From Hepsetus odoe (taxonomy: Eukaryota; Chordata; Actinopteri; Characiformes; Hepsetidae): a DNA stretch of 64,000 nucleotides. Below the pieces are notes generated by a model. That model did no database searches. It was not told where the DNA came from and saw nothing but the letters and a program-made list of their open reading frames with translations. Each line of letters begins with the position of its first letter. Position 1 is the stretch's first letter. The stretch is from assembly GCA_017165825.1 (NCBI GenBank), contig CM029384.1:4591351-4655350 (forward strand). Direction: 5' to 3'. This document shows, piece after piece, positions 1-23,509 of the stretch. The position numbers and the translations under genes were made by a program.

Positions 1-469
1 TGCCTGGAGGCAAAGCACACAGCATGACTATCAATTAAAAATAAACAAAATTACATCAACGGTGGAGTGAGCTCCTTTGGTGCCCATAGACCATTTAGGG
101 TTTGTAAGCAATATGTACCTGGTTATTTTTTTATTGAAACATCCCTTTAAGACTGCAAGAAAGTCACTAATGCTCTTATTTTGTAAAATCAAATGCAAAA
201 GGAGGATCATGGACCCTGTCAGTGCTCCTTGGCTGCTCAGACGATTTGGTGTTAACACTGCGAGTATATGTGGAGTCAGGCTCCCTCTGGTGGTCTTTAT
301 AAATGTGCACTTATAACCTCTGTATTTCTTGTTTTTTATTTATATATACCATTTGTAATTTATGTGCATTTCGGCTGTTGCACAAGAGTGTCACCAGCCT
401 CTAGTAAACAATTAGTAAAACAATTAACAAATAGTAAACAAATTCCTTGTGTGTAACAGGGAGTGTGGA

Positions 470-625
470 AGAGGTGAAGAAGAGAGTGCAGGCAGGTTTG
501 AATGTCAGGAGTGATCTGTGACATACGGGAACCAGCAAGAGTGAAAAGAAAGGTTTATAGCACAGTAGTGTGACCAGACGTGCTACGTGTTGGAGGCAGT
601 GGAACTGATGAAAAGACAATGTTTT
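470..625 (+). mobile_element. RTE-like non-LTR retrotransposon fragment, copy 1
   Basis: About 155 bp similar to the part of the element just after the reverse-transcriptase core. It shares blocks such as ATCTGTGACA, ACCAGCAAGAGTGAAA and GTGACCAGACGTGCTA with the copies at 4425, 5163 and 28815. It is 5'- and 3'-truncated and has in-frame stops, so it is dead. Confidence 0.7.
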
Positions 626-1268
626 TTTTATTTAAAAGTAATGTTTAGCACCTAAAAATACACACATACACTGAGTAATAGTCATGACCATTAACATGAG
701 ATTAATTCATCCTAAATTTACTTCATTATAATGGCTATGTTTGATTTTATGGTCACTTAAACACTGTTTTTTTGGGGGTTTTTTTTGATCATTGTACAGC
801 TGGAAAAACCATCACCAAGAGATGCCGTTAAAACATCTTTGTATTTCTGAAGTATTTGGATTTTTGAGCTAAAGATGCCATGTATGATCACAAGCTGAAA
901 TACAAACAATCACAGATCCTCCGTGATATGTAACAGTTAGATTTATTAATCTAATCTTTTTATACCGAACACAACTTGAGTGTGTCGCCAAACATCTCTA
1001 TTTTTACCTCATCTGACAACAGCGCCATGTTCTCTCTATAGAGGAACTCTAGGTGCTCCCATCAGAACAAACACTCCACTCTGGCATTAATAAGACATTT
1101 CTCATGGGACTCCTCCTCTGCTGCATAAACAGCCTCTACTCTTCTGGAAAATCATCTAACTGTCTGGTGGAAAACTGCTTGCAAGATTTGATTGCATGCA
1201 GCCTCTGAGAGCTTATGTGAGGTCAGTTTGTAAACTGGGTGGCCCAGTAACGGGGTGGTCCAGTAAAC

Positions 1269-1470
1269 GGGGTGGTCCAGTGGTAGGATACTTGCCTATG
1301 GACCTGTGGCTCAAGAGGTCCCAGGTTCGAATCCCACCTCTGGCACCACCACCACTGGGTCCCTGAGCAAGACCCTTAACCCTGAGTGTCTAACCCTCCA
1401 GGGGGACTGTCCCTGTAATTAGAACATGTACGTCTGGATAAGAGCGTCTGCTAAATGCCGTAAATGTAAA
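1269..1470 (+). mobile_element. tRNA-derived SINE, family A (copy 1)
   Basis: The A-box-like GTGGTAGGATACTTGCC and B-box GGTTCGAATCC mark the tRNA-related head. The body runs through CCCTGAGCAAGACCCTTAACC and ends in the tail GGATAAGAGCGTCTGCTAAA, a tail typical of fish SINEs mobilised by L2-type LINEs (family knowledge). The first 17 bases of the element are partly repeated just upstream (1236-1268). Confidence 0.85.
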
Positions 1471-2264
1471 CAGTCCCGCAGTCCAGCACCGCTGCTCTCC
1501 CAGCCTCTAGGAGGCATTACATGTTCTGTGAGTTCCTGAATACCAGAAAAGCAGCAGCAAAGAAATGTCTCTCAGTGCTTGGAAGAAAACAAACAAACAC
1601 CAGAATGTACAGACACTGAATAGTAAGTTAGTAGCACTTAAAAATAAATAAATAAATAAAGGGGGAAAAAACAAAAAGAAAAAAAAAACCTTTGCTGACC
1701 CAATATACTTTTTACAAAACAGGACACAAGAAATGCATATATAAAGAAAAAGAGAAAGTTTAAATACATCTTAAAAGCACAATACACATAAGATCACCAA
1801 CCTTTGACAGTAAACAAAGTAACTAAACTAACTTTATTTTCTAAAACTTGTCAACAAAAATGACTTTGGGTCAACAAAAATGATCTTTGGCTTTGGTCAC
1901 CCTGTGCTCATGAACAGAGAACATCTATTTTAGTTTCTTATCATGGGTTTAGGTTTTGATATTGGATCATTCGTTCTGGGACACAAACACCCCTCCAGCT
2001 CATCCCAACTTAAACCATTCAGCTCCATCACTCCAGAGAACTACAGCCCAAACATTCTGGGCCTTTAGAAATCACTAGCCAACAATGTGCAAGGAGTATG
2101 GTGAGCTCAGGCACATCTGTAACTACTCCAGAGTGTCTCCATTAATTTCTCCATGTTCCTTTATGAAGAAGATACCAGCGGTGTGTGTAGAACACCAGTA
2201 ACCAAAGGAAGCGCCTACAGAGCAGCAGAGTTCGAAGGGACAGATAGTGTACACCTTATTGTAC

Positions 2265-3943
2265 CTGATAGAAGAAGACATCCTTCCGGTCCGTCCCTTC
2301 GGTGGCAAACTCCTCCACGATACCCTCAGGACTGATTCCATGCTCTGCACACAGCTGTTTCCAAAATTCAAAACCAACTGCAAAACACAAAGTCATGACA
2401 GTGCTTTATATCAGAGAGAAATATCAAGAAGGCCCCAAGTGATCAGTAAAGAAAACAAAAAGAAACAACCACAAGACTAAAAATCATGTTTCTAATAATA
2501 TCATTAAAATACAAATTCAGCTTTTCAGTGAAAGGAGAAAGCTGATTATCATCAGAAAAGAATCAAACTGTTAATAAAAGCATGAAAATGACACTAGAAC
2601 TTACATATTTATAATATATTCACCGTACATTAACGGGTTAACACGATATTTTCCTTTTGCTAGATTCCACTGATTTTTCAAATAATTTAGTAAAAAAAAA
2701 ATAAAAAAAAAAAAAAAGGAACCACTAAAATGCTTTGCTCTGAAACTGTGTATAAAATGTATGCATTTTCATTGTGGACATCAAGAGCCCTGATCCTTTC
2801 ACAATATGCCACCTTTACAAGCACAACAATACAATAAAACTATGCATTATTTATTCATAAAAACCTGATTATTGAATGAATTTATAATTAGGGCTGGATT
2901 GTGAAATGAAAGTGACAACTTGTTATTGCGAAACACGGCACAACACAGTGAACCACAACAAAACAGCCTCTGCATTTCACCCACACACCCTGCAGCAGGG
3001 GGCAGCTATTGAAAGTGCCTGGGGAGCAGTGATGGGAACGGTACCTTGCTCAAGGGTACCTCAGGGCAACCTACTGGTCCAGGATTCAAACCCACAACCT
3101 TCTGATCCTGAGGCCTCGTCCCTAAACACTAGGCCACCGCTGCCCGTCGTCTGAAGTAAACGACACTGTTGAAACCTTGGTAGTAACTGAATGTTGTTCA
3201 GTAAAACAGACTTTCTTTACTGAGACACAAATGAAGATGCACTTTTTCAACCTACATTCACAGCCAGAATTTACAGTTTAAAGGTCGACCCAGGAAAAAA
3301 ATGGAGGGAAATTTTATAGTCAAACTGTAAACAGAACTGCAGTTTAAAGTATTACTATCACATACATCTATCACACTCATTTTGTCCTTTTTTCAGTGAA
3401 ATTAACAACCGGACTGTAAACTTTACTGTCCAAACTTCTCAGCATTAGATGATGTGAGCGTGAACCTTACAGTAAAATAAGAGTTTAGAGTTTCTGAGTT
3501 GAAGGTCAAAATGCAAACTTTACTGTCAATGTTATTAAACATTGGAAGGAGTGATCATAAACTCCACAGCTCAAGTCTTTCGGTCGAAGTGTAAACTTTA
3601 CAGTCGAACCCTGTCTAAAAGTAAACAGCAGAATTTGACCGTTATGGGTTTTTTTTTTTATTCTGAGGAGATTTTTCCATCTTTTACACCGTAAAACATC
3701 CCACTTGGCATCGCTGGAGAACCACATAGATGTCAAATGAGTCTGGAAGTGTAGAATGAAGAGATTGTGAAGTTAGCTTAGCTTGCTTTTAGCCCCGCAC
3801 AGTCCCGTCAGGTTAGCCACCGCTAGCTAACTTAGCATCAGTGGCGCTTATTAACAAAAACATGAGATTTCTCTGTGAGATTTCTCCCTCTTACTCTGAT
3901 TTCCGCACTGTCCGAGCTGCAGGGTTATGATTTCCCGAGGCAT
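2265..3943 (-). CDS. TUBG1: Gamma-tubulin 1, exons 1-2 (5' part of gene; 3' part off the left edge)
   Basis: Gamma-tubulin is the GTP-binding core of the gamma-tubulin ring complex that nucleates microtubules at centrosomes. Exon 1 is 3895-3943 (49 nt, from ATG at 3943 down) and encodes MPREIITLQLGQCGNQ plus one base before the donor GTAAGA. Exon 2 is 2265-2377 (113 nt) with a TTTTGCAG acceptor and a GTACAA donor. It completes the split Ile codon and encodes GFEFWKQLCAEHGIS, then a segment ending RKDVFFYQ. The 54 joined codons match the family's N-terminus, including the GQCGNQ nucleotide-binding loop, without a gap. The next exon (family motif ADDEHYIP) is absent from 1-2264, so intron 2 exceeds 2.2 kb. 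The gene is divergent from RETREG3. TUBG1 rather than TUBG2 is inferred from the neighbours. Confidence 0.95.
2908..3146 (-). mobile_element. tRNA-derived SINE, family B (copy 1, TUBG1 intron 1)
   Basis: On the minus strand it starts with a head GGCAGCGGTGGCCTAGTG and B-box GGTTTGAATCC. The body has AGGTACCCTTGAGCAAGGTA and the tail GTTGTGGTTCACTGTG then GTCACTTTCA. The same family recurs about 15 times in this window. Confidence 0.88.
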
Positions 3944-4140
3944 GCTGCACTTTAATCGTTTACGCGGCGGTTTAGCAGCTACCCGTTACTGGACCTTCAT
4001 TCCCTTCTTCCCGCTACAACGGCAACAAATACTGCAGAACGGCGGGAGCTACTACGCATGCGTACTCGCTCTCTGACGGTCTCTCGCTCTCAACCGTTTG
4101 GTCCCGCCCCATCTTCTTTTTTAGAAATGAAGGCGGAGCT
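3770..4140. promoter_or_regulatory. TUBG1 CpG-rich promoter with NRF1-like palindrome
   Basis: This is the GC- and CpG-rich stretch around TUBG1 exon 1. It contains the perfect 12-bp palindrome TACGCATGCGTA (4053-4064), close to the NRF1 site, and a GC box CCCGCCCC (4103-4110). Both lie upstream of the start codon on the gene's strand. No TATA box was seen, which fits a housekeeping promoter. Confidence 0.6.
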
Positions 4141-4424
4141 ACGTGTCAAAGGCCACGCCTCCATGCAGGCGTTCATCTGCCTCTGCTGTTCCTGAGTAAA
4201 CAATTACTTGAGTAAAAGTCCATTTATATTCTAACTACTGAATGTAAATGTGCCCAAATATTCAAATTAAAATACTCGGAGGCGTTGATGTGTATTTTTA
4301 TTGCTACAGCAAATTCAGCTTTCCCTGGTGTGCTCCAATACGCCATGCTCCCTTTGTAGTGATCCAATATGTAAATTGTGTAAAAAAATAATGTTTTATG
4401 TGTACATATGTATGTACAATGCTG

Positions 4425-4690
4425 ATCTGTAATAGACAGACACCAGCAATAGTGAAAGGTTTAAAAGATGGTAGTGAAGCCAGCTATGTTATATGGGTTG
4501 GAGACAGACTGATAAAAAGACTGGCGGTGTCAGAGTTAAAAATGCTGAGGTTTGTGTTGGGAGTGATGAGGGTGGACAGGATTAGGAGTGAGTTTATTAG
4601 TTCACAGCTCAGGCTGGACAATTTGGAAGCAATGTTAGAGAAGAAAGATAGTGTTTTGAACATGTGGACATTTTGGATATTTCTCACTAT
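4425..4690 (+). mobile_element. RTE-like non-LTR retrotransposon fragment, copy 2
   Basis: The translated frame reads VSELKMLRFVLGVMRVDRIR, near-identical to the copy at 5163 (VSELKMLR, MDRIRNEYIRG). Internal deletions remove the AMLYG segment's continuation, so this is a relic. Confidence 0.75.
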
Positions 4691-4737
4691 TAAAGTGACT
4701 GAAGCCTGGTCTTACAGAATTGATTAGAATTAAGTAA

Positions 4738-4976
4738 GTGAAAGTGACTATTTGTGATTAAACAAATACACAGTACAGCACACAGCGAAACACAAAGGAA
4801 ACGCAACCTCTGCTTTTAACCCACACACAGCAGAGAACATCTATATCCAGCTCCTGGGAAGCAGTGATGGGTACAGTACCTTACTCAAGGGTACCTCAGG
4901 GCAACTTACTGGGTTCAAACCCACGAGCTTCCGATCCTGGGGCCTAGTCCCTAAACACTAGACCAGCACTGCTGCA
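4738..4976 (-). mobile_element. tRNA-derived SINE, family B (copy 2)
   Basis: It has the same body as other family B copies: AAGTGAC tail complement, ACCTTACTCAAGGGTACCTC, then the tRNA-like head complement ending at CTGCTGC. It is inserted between two RTE-like fragments. Confidence 0.82.
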
Positions 4977-4977
4977 G

Positions 4978-5155
4978 AACAAAATACAGAATAGAGCAGA
5001 ACAGAACAGAAAAGAATAGAACAGAATACAAAAATAAAACAGAGTAGAATAGAACAGAATAGAATACACAATACAGAATAGAACAGAATAGAATACACAA
5101 TACAGAACAGAACAGAATAGAATACACAATACAGAGTAGATTATAATAAAACAGA
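4978..5155. repeat. AGAACAGAAT-type microsatellite
   Basis: About 175 bp of interspersed AGAAT and AGAAC pentamers with recurring GAATACACAATACAGA. It is purine-rich on the plus strand and starts directly at the end of the SINE. Confidence 0.85.
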
Positions 5156-5162
5156 ATAAAAC

Positions 5163-5660
5163 AGAGATTTGTGACAGACGCGTACCAGCGAGAGTAAAAG
5201 GGAAGGCTTACAGGAAAGTAGTGAGACCAGCTATGTTGTACGGGTTGGAGAGGGTGGCACTGATGTAAAGGCAGGAGGCGGAGCTGGAGGTGTCAGAGTT
5301 AAAGATGCTGAGATGTTCGTTGGGTGAGACGAGGATGGACAGGATTAGAAATGAGTATATTAGAGGGACAGCTCAGGATAGACGTCTTGGAGACAAAGTT
5401 AGAGAAGCAAGGCTGTGTTGGTTTGGACATGTCCAGAGGAGAGACGAGGATTCTATTGGGAGGAGGATGTTGAAGATGGAGCTGCCAGGAAAGAGGAGAA
5501 GAGGAAGACCAAAGAGGAGGTTAATGGACGTGGTGAGAGAGGACATTCAGGCGGTTGGTCTGCTGCGGCGATCTCCAAATGGCTCCCACAGACATTACAG
5601 TACAATGAAAAAGTCCTGGACAAGAAGAACCAGCACACTCAGCAGTAACACTAGTGTCGA
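5163..5660 (+). mobile_element. RTE-like non-LTR retrotransposon, 3' fragment of the polymerase ORF, copy 3
   Basis: This is the longest of four fragments. Conceptual translation gives RPAMLYGLE, then ELEVSELKMLR, MDRIRNEYIRGTAQDRRLGD, LCWFGHVQRR and KRRRGRPKRRLMDVVRED. These are hallmarks of the region after the reverse-transcriptase domain in fish RTE-type elements (family knowledge). It is 5'-truncated, as usual for LINE insertions, with an in-frame stop near 5268. It is not a host gene. Confidence 0.85.
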
Positions 5661-6251
5661 CCCTAGATATTTAGTACATTTTAAGGAGGAATAAATGAAG
5701 GTCTATAGGAGGGGTTTTAATCTGAAGGTGTTTATGGAGAGGCGAGGGAATGAAGGTGTGAGAAAAAGCCTGTGTGTTTATAAATATAAATATTTGCATC
5801 AAAAAAAGGTATATTTATTCACGCTAATGCTTACACGGATTATTATATTAAAATATTATAAATATGGTATTTATAATATTATAGCATTATAAATATGGTA
5901 TTAATTATTAATATGAAGACTTTTATTTTGTATATGATTATTACAGCACTTTATTTATTTTTTTTTAGCTTTAATGGTGCTTAATGTGAGTTTAGAGGGT
6001 AAAATTCAGGCCAGTGTTGTTTTGATGGAGGGGTTTTTGATGGAGACTCGTGGAGAAGTGAGTTTTGTGAGATTTCTGGTGTTTTGAGGATTTTTCTTCC
6101 GTTTTGTCCTCCTGTTCCTGGAGGAGGAGGATACCGGATTGTTTACACTCTGCTCTCACACACACACACACACACACACACCCGGCCGACAAAACACACC
6201 ATGACGGCCACAAGCTGAACCTTTATTCTGCTGCACGCTCACTTTTCCGTC

Positions 6252-6265
6252 GTTTCTATGGAAAC
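6252..6265. promoter_or_regulatory. RFX X-box-like site in RETREG3 promoter
   Basis: GTTTCTATGGAAAC is a near-palindromic match to the RFX X-box (GTTNCCATGGNAAC), about 165 bp upstream of the RETREG3 start codon. Function is inferred from the motif only. Confidence 0.5.
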
Positions 6266-6428
6266 GCGCTCGTTCCAGTGATGGATTTTAGAACTGACGT
6301 TCAAAAAACGCTCCATAACGTCCGTTGAGCCGAACCGTCGGCTTAGTCCCTGCTAAGCTAAGCTAGCGAGCTGTTTATTTATTTATTTATTTTTACTGGC
6401 CCTGGTCTCCGTTTCCATTGCTGTCAAC

Positions 6429-17428
<11,000 letters not shown>

Positions 17429-20400
17429 GCGCTGTGTATGTGCTCGTTTGCGTAATACGCACCTACCTACATCAACACCTTTTTACCTGTTTCTCCAGCA
17501 TCCCTCACGTTTTTATGAGTGTGGAGCAAGTTTGCAGTGTATGAGAGAGAATTTCTGTTTTTGCACGGTTAATGAATGTGGTATTAAGTCCCACTAGCCA
17601 GTCATTTGCTGGCTGCAGGCAATCACTGTGAAGTAATCTTGTTTTTAGTTTGATGTTTCCTGCCTTCTTCCATCCGTATGAAAGAGCAAAAGAGAGAATA
17701 AGTCATGTTTTAAAGACCCAATTTATTTTGTAGGCAAAGCAATAGGAATACTGGGAAATGATCTGAAATACTACAGAAACCAGCATGAGACATAAACGTC
17801 CAACCCTTTTTTTCGCAACATCCCAAGCAAGTCTTACTGAGCCTTATCGATTTCTTAAAGATGAACCTTTACATGACACACAGTCGTTGTTGCCTGACGC
17901 ATTTTGCTCGTGATGGGACCAAAGCAGACATTCCTCCGTACGCGGCTGGTGCCAGCGTAGCTTAGACATCCCATTAAAGCAATATGTGGAACGGCTGCTG
18001 GAGAGCATCGAAAAGTGCCAGGCAGGAGTCAAAAAAGGCCAAGCTATATTAATCAACCGCTCACGATAAGTAGAACAAGCTTTTCATTTGGAAACTCTAG
18101 TCTCGTGACGAGCGCACACATCTGTGGACAACCCGCTAAACTTTTTGGTGCTTTTAAATCCACGGTTAGGAAAGAAACAAGCTACCCTGACACACGTCAA
18201 CATGCCTAAGACTTTTGGATCGTTCGGATAAAGACAGGACGCAGCATTATTCCTCGCTTCTGAACGTTGTAGAAATTTCGCACTCTTTCCTCCAAATTTA
18301 GGGCCTGCCGCAGGGCTTAATCCTGAAGTTGCTTTTTGAAGTTTCTTGAAGCTTTTGTTCTTCCCTCTGTAAAGGTTCTGCACATTACTCTCATTTCGGG
18401 ATTTTATTTATTTTATTTTGCTGCTGTGAGACAATGTTGCATTCACTTTTTAACATTTTTCTTTTTTTAATTGAGCCCTTTGAGAGAAGAGGAGCATTTT
18501 AGACATAAATCAACATAATCATTCACACTTGAGGACTTTTATTGTATTTCAAAATGTACCTGCTGTTGTGGTGCAGCTCCACCAAGCAGAACCTGCATGT
18601 GTAATGACCTGGGAATCCTAAATGGAAACCATTCACTTGTTACAGTGGCGTATCAGCCTCAATCTGGCCTCCCACAGTTTCTAGAAAATATTTGATTGTC
18701 TGTAAAAGAAACAGGCAGATTTGTACCTGCGGGAAAAAACATTGTTGGCCAAGTTTAGGCCTTTTCCTGTTTCTTCTGATTAGTTAACAGCCCAGAAAGT
18801 TGTCACCGTTTCGTAAAAAGACTTTTCAGTCTCTTAACCCATGATTGCGGTGTAGTTGCTTTTCCTCCTTGCCTTCTGTCCTAACCCACCCCTGTGATGT
18901 TCATGCACCTTATGGCAGATTTCTAGAGGCTTCTTTCTGCACTTTGTGACTCTTTCCTGGAGAAGTAAGCCATAGCGATCGGCCTCTAGTTTCGGGAGGT
19001 GGTCGTGCTTTGGATCCAGATTAGTAATTTTCTTCAAACATATTCAACATCCAGAGATGTGATCAAGCAGGATCCACTGCCTCTGTTCCAGAGCTCAAGC
19101 AGACTGCTCTCAGTTGCACAAAGAAGCTGTACCTGTACGACTGGGAAAAACTTCAACCCAACATGTGCTGGCTCATTTGTTTTTTGCAACAAAACGTCCG
19201 CTGGATGTCATTTTCTTGATTTTGACGGAACGTCTTTAGAGGCAGAACACGTATAAAGCGATAAAGAACCTGTTGCTGTCTCGTCTTTAAGCAGGTGGAT
19301 GGTGTGACTCCCCAGTCCCAGTCCATCTTTAAGCAATGGTCAGGGTGTTATCCGGACCTCTTACTTGCTTTTTGGCTTTGATTTCAGTCTGACGTATCTA
19401 CATTGCTCAATCTAGCATGGCTGTTGCCCAGCACATGGACTCCAGTCTGGAGAAACCTTCATCTGCTTTGTTCCAGGGTTACCTGTAGAAACACTGTGAA
19501 GTCTTACAGTTAGAATAAACGGCCCAGCGGAGGCTCTGCCTCCCTTTACTCTCTGAAAGCACAACATCTCCCTTTACTCTAACTGTATACATTAAACTAA
19601 ACACCAGCTCTCATGATCAGTGCACCAACAGAAATGGTTCAGAAAGGCTTAAGGTTTAGTTGCAATAACGGACGATACAGAAACGCAGACATGTGCTCTC
19701 TCCAGCCTGTCGGTACCTTTTAAATTCACGTGATAATCTGCTCGAAACTCCACCAGCATGAAAAAAAATAAATCACTTGATTTTATAAAGCACACTTAAT
19801 TTCCCTGCTATCGATTTAAAACCACGCACGAAAAGATCTGCATGTTAAGTATGCAGAGCAGAAAACGTCTCCGTCTACACAAGGGCTGAACAGCTGGAGT
19901 TAAATGTCTCAATTTGATTGATTAATTTCATGATTTTCTCCACCCAGCTCCTTTTTTTTGAAGCAAGACATTATCAGACTTTATTATTATTACTGTTGTG
20001 TCCCCCAGTTGTCAATATTAAAGAATGGAAGATAAAATTGCAGCCCTTGAACATTTTGATTTAAAAACGATTTATTTTATTTTTCTGCCCCTAATCGAGA
20101 TCTTCAGATTCATATTTTGTCATAAATAGCAGTTTTTCACATACGATCACAGCCGTGCAGAAGAATTTCTGGGCACCGATTCCAAACCCGTATCACCGCC
20201 TGCTGTAACGAAAGCTCCAGGGCTCCAGCTGCCCCCCTCCTCGGTGTCTAAATTTTAGACCAGTGCTGTTTGAGCCCAGGTTGCTGGTGAGCTTTGTCTT
20301 CTTTTCTGTTGTTTTGGTGGTAAATTGGCTTCTTTAGGTGAGCTCAGGTGTTTTAGGCCACCGATTAATAAAGTTAGAGTCAAGCTGGATTGTTTTCATC

Positions 20401-20975
20401 TGTAAAACGCTACGGCGGGATGTCCTGTCGTTCAGCAGGCGCTGCTGGAAAGGCGTTTTCGTGGAGATTAGTTTGTATTTTTGCATGTTTGGTTTGCTGA
20501 GGTTGACTGATGAGCATTTGTGAGTTTTTCCTTTTTCGATAATGCTGATCATTGTTCTTTACAGCTTTATTCCTGTGTTTAGACTCGACCTTAGTCTTAG
20601 GACTATGGATTTGGCTCATGCGCTCTGAATCCTGCAGTTTGTAGTTCTGTTATGTTCTGAAATGACATATTACTGCACACTCGAAGCTGCTTCGGGTCAG
20701 AAGGAAGGTGGTGTGATGTGCAGTGATGCTGTTCTTTGCTGTGATTTTGTTTTATCATTTTATTTTTTTTTGTTTTCATCTGTACTTCCTACTATCTGTA
20801 CTATGCTCTTCACCCCTGTGTGATTCTTGGGGTGCATATACTGCAATATACTCCAAAAAACGCAACCTCATAATTAGGGCTGGGTATCAAAATTCAGATT
20901 TTATGGTATAAAGTGTTCAGACTCAGTGAGCTGTTAAGCCAAAACCCAGGCTTCTGATTGGTACACTTCTCATTA

Positions 20976-21190
20976 CTGTGGCCTAGTGGTTAGGGCGTTG
21001 ACCCCATGATCGGAAGGTCGTGGATTCGAATCCCAGTCCATTAGGTTGCCCCGAGGTACCCTTGTGCAAGGTACCGCCCCCATCAATGCTCCCCTGCTGC
21101 ACGGTGTGTTTGGGTAAAATCCAAAGGAAGCATTTTGTTGTGGTTCGCTGTGTGCTGTGCTGTTTCACAATAATTTGTCACTTTCACTTT
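20976..21190 (+). mobile_element. tRNA-derived SINE, family B (copy 5, in RETREG3 3' region)
   Basis: A plus-strand copy with head GTGGCCTAGTGGTTAGGGCG, B-box GGATTCGAATCCC, AGGTACCCTTGTGCAAGGTA, and tail GTTGTGGTTCGCTGTGTGCT ending in GTCACTTTCACTTT. It would be transcribed in sense within the RETREG3 3' UTR. Confidence 0.88.
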
Positions 21191-22381
21191 ATACCTACTA
21201 TATGCATTCTTCCAGCGTGTCTAGTGTAGGCCACACCCACTTCATAGTTCGAAAGAAGGCATCGCCAAAACGTCTGTCCCTAATCAAAGACTGGGAGCCT
21301 TTCGACACCTTGCATTAACGTGTTTAATCCGGACACATTTCGGCCTTATTTTATCCACATTCTGCTGCTTAATCTTTCTTTTATCTCTGAAAAGTACATC
21401 TACATGTTTTGTGTTTCATTTTTATTACTATCTACCTTTCCCTCATTACCGTGCTTGAGGAGAAGTCCAGTCTCGCTTGTCCTCCATTCCACAATTCCCT
21501 GTTGGTCCTCTCAGCCGCTGGTCAGACTCATCCCAGCTTCTGTAACTGCATGGTACAGAGCCGTTCACGCCTGCTTTTCAGAGTGAAATCTGTACATGGC
21601 CATTTTGATACCCAGCTCTGATGAGCAGATAAGAGTTTATTTTTCTTTCTTCAGCATCTCACACACTTCACCGACCTGCAACAAAGCAGGGCTGTCAATT
21701 CTTTCAACTTTACACTCGGACACCCCTTGGAGCCCAAAATCTCTTTTTAATGAAACATGCTGTTGTTGAAATGCTGACAAATCCCATGATGCACCTGGTG
21801 TGTGCTTTGCAGTTGAGTTTAATCAAGGTGTGTGTGTGTGTGTGTGTGTGAGCATCTGTCTTGCACATAACAAGGGGTGTCCTGATATTTTTGGACAGCA
21901 TACAAAGTAAAGTTTCGTAATTTATCGATACCGTCCCGTCACCTTCCCCGGTCTTTTACAAGGTTCGTCACCCTCACGTTGCATCGTTTGGTTTTGGGAC
22001 AAAACCTCCTATCTCTGGAAAAATAACCTTCAAAAAAAAAGGGAGAAAGACCCTCATCCTAAGATGTATGCAGATTGTAAAATTTAGATTTAAAATATAT
22101 GTATCACATAAGACACTGAGGGGTTTGTCTCAGTAGTGATGATATAATTAAGAACTTTCATTTTCAAGGTCTAAGTCATGGTGTAACTGACATCGTTCAG
22201 ATGAAAACTAGTGAAGTTGGAAAGGCTGGAAGAATTCTTCATCTTTGGATGTGTTTCTTTGAGCTTCTTTTATCTCGACAGTACTGCATTGAATGAAAAA
22301 TGAAAACTTATAATTTTAGATGGAGGCAAATCCAGATATTGAATTGATTTAAACTAATAAGCTCATTTTCTTTATGAAAAG

Positions 22382-22383
<2 letters not shown>

Positions 22384-22432
<49 letters not shown>

Positions 22433-22450
22433 AGAGAGAGAGAGAGAGAG
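22384..22450. repeat. (GT)n followed by (GA)n microsatellite
   Basis: About 23 GT dinucleotides run directly into about 9 GA dinucleotides. Confidence 0.95.
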
Positions 22451-23509
22451 AAAAAAAAAGCATGGTTCCTAGATGATGAAAGACACTCAGTCCTTTTTAC
22501 ACTTGGTCTGAAGAGAACAGATTGCTGGTCATTTTTGTCTTTCGAATCCATTCAGAGCAAAGTAAGTGCACACAAATGAAATGATAAAAGCTTTTCTCTG
22601 AGATGAAAGAAAAAAAACTGTCGAATGTTTGTAGACTCCTGAAGAAAACCTTGATTGAGGTCGTCCTGGAGCCGAACAAAAGAGGACGGGAGACGTGTTT
22701 GCTGTTTTCTAAATGAAAAAATGTTAAAAAAACATCGATCGTTTATGAGACTTTGTCCTGTTCCTTTGATAACAGGACACCCTGCTGTTGAAGTGTTAGT
22801 TCTGTACATGTGGTCAGTAGAAAAGTACTTCCCTCTTCCTCTGTATCTGTTTTTTTTATATGTTTTGATGTGCAAGTGAATAAATTCTGGATTTACAGCA
22901 TCGAATTGTGAGATCTTTTTCACTCTGTTGGCCTTTTATTGTTTAAGAGATTCAAATCCTGTGGTCTCAATAAAAGACCAGAACTGTTCCAAATGGGACA
23001 TACTGTATGTGTGGAAAAAAACTCAAAAATAATCTTTCATTTGGACCAATTGAGGCGGAAACTGGGATGCAGTTCTTTTTTTGACTTGTGCTGATTGTCA
23101 TAGTTCAATAATTTATCAACATATTTAGATCATTTTCCAGGACGATGTTAAAGGGAATTTATTTAGCATCTTTTTTATGTGATTTCTTTCATTCAAAATT
23201 TTCATTTCAGACTTCTCATGAAAAAAAAATTTACTAAATTATCCATCCACTTATTTTCATCAAATTCTAAAAAAGACATAATATCTAAAAATAATTGAAT
23301 TAATTAAAATCTTGAGAAAATCAGTATTTGGATTTGCATTCAAATAATAAAGATAAATGTGAATTGTATGATTTTTAGTCTGTGTCTATTTTTGTATTTC
23401 AAAAGATATATATATATATAATTATTATTAATAATTTCCTTTTTCTCATCCTCTCCCCTTTTAAATAAAGTTTGTAAAAAAATAGAATAAAAGTCGCGAC
23501 ACGCCCCTG

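Larger units (their letters stand above)
1..2264. other. TUBG1 intron 2 (partial)
   Basis: No exon was recognised. It holds a non-LTR retrotransposon fragment (470-625) and a tRNA-derived SINE (1269-1470), with A-rich sequence around 1640-1690. The rest is unremarkable AT-rich intron. Confidence 0.7.
4141..6230. other. Intergenic region between divergent TUBG1 and RETREG3
   Basis: About 2.1 kb without a host gene. It contains two fragments of the same RTE-like element (4425-4690 and 5163-5660), a family B SINE (4738-4976), a pentanucleotide-type repeat (4978-5155) and a short CA repeat (6157-6181). The remainder is AT-rich. Confidence 0.7.
17429..22900 (+). other. RETREG3 3' UTR (probable) and downstream sequence
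   Basis: From the stop codon to candidate polyadenylation signals AATAAA at 22879-22884 and 22969-22974, both followed by T/GT-rich sequence. This would make a 5.4-kb 3' UTR containing a sense-strand SINE (20976-21190) and GT/GA repeats (22384-22450). An earlier AATAAA at 19513 could give a shorter form. No coding exon was recognised. Confidence 0.5.

Noticed and set aside
2123..2383. 86-codon minus-strand frame
   Set aside because: It overlaps TUBG1 exon 2 in the wrong frame; the correct frame encodes GFEFWKQLCAEHG.
5290..5694. 134-codon frame as a host gene
   Set aside because: Its WFGHVQRR and GRPKRR motifs identify it as the end of a non-LTR retrotransposon polymerase ORF.
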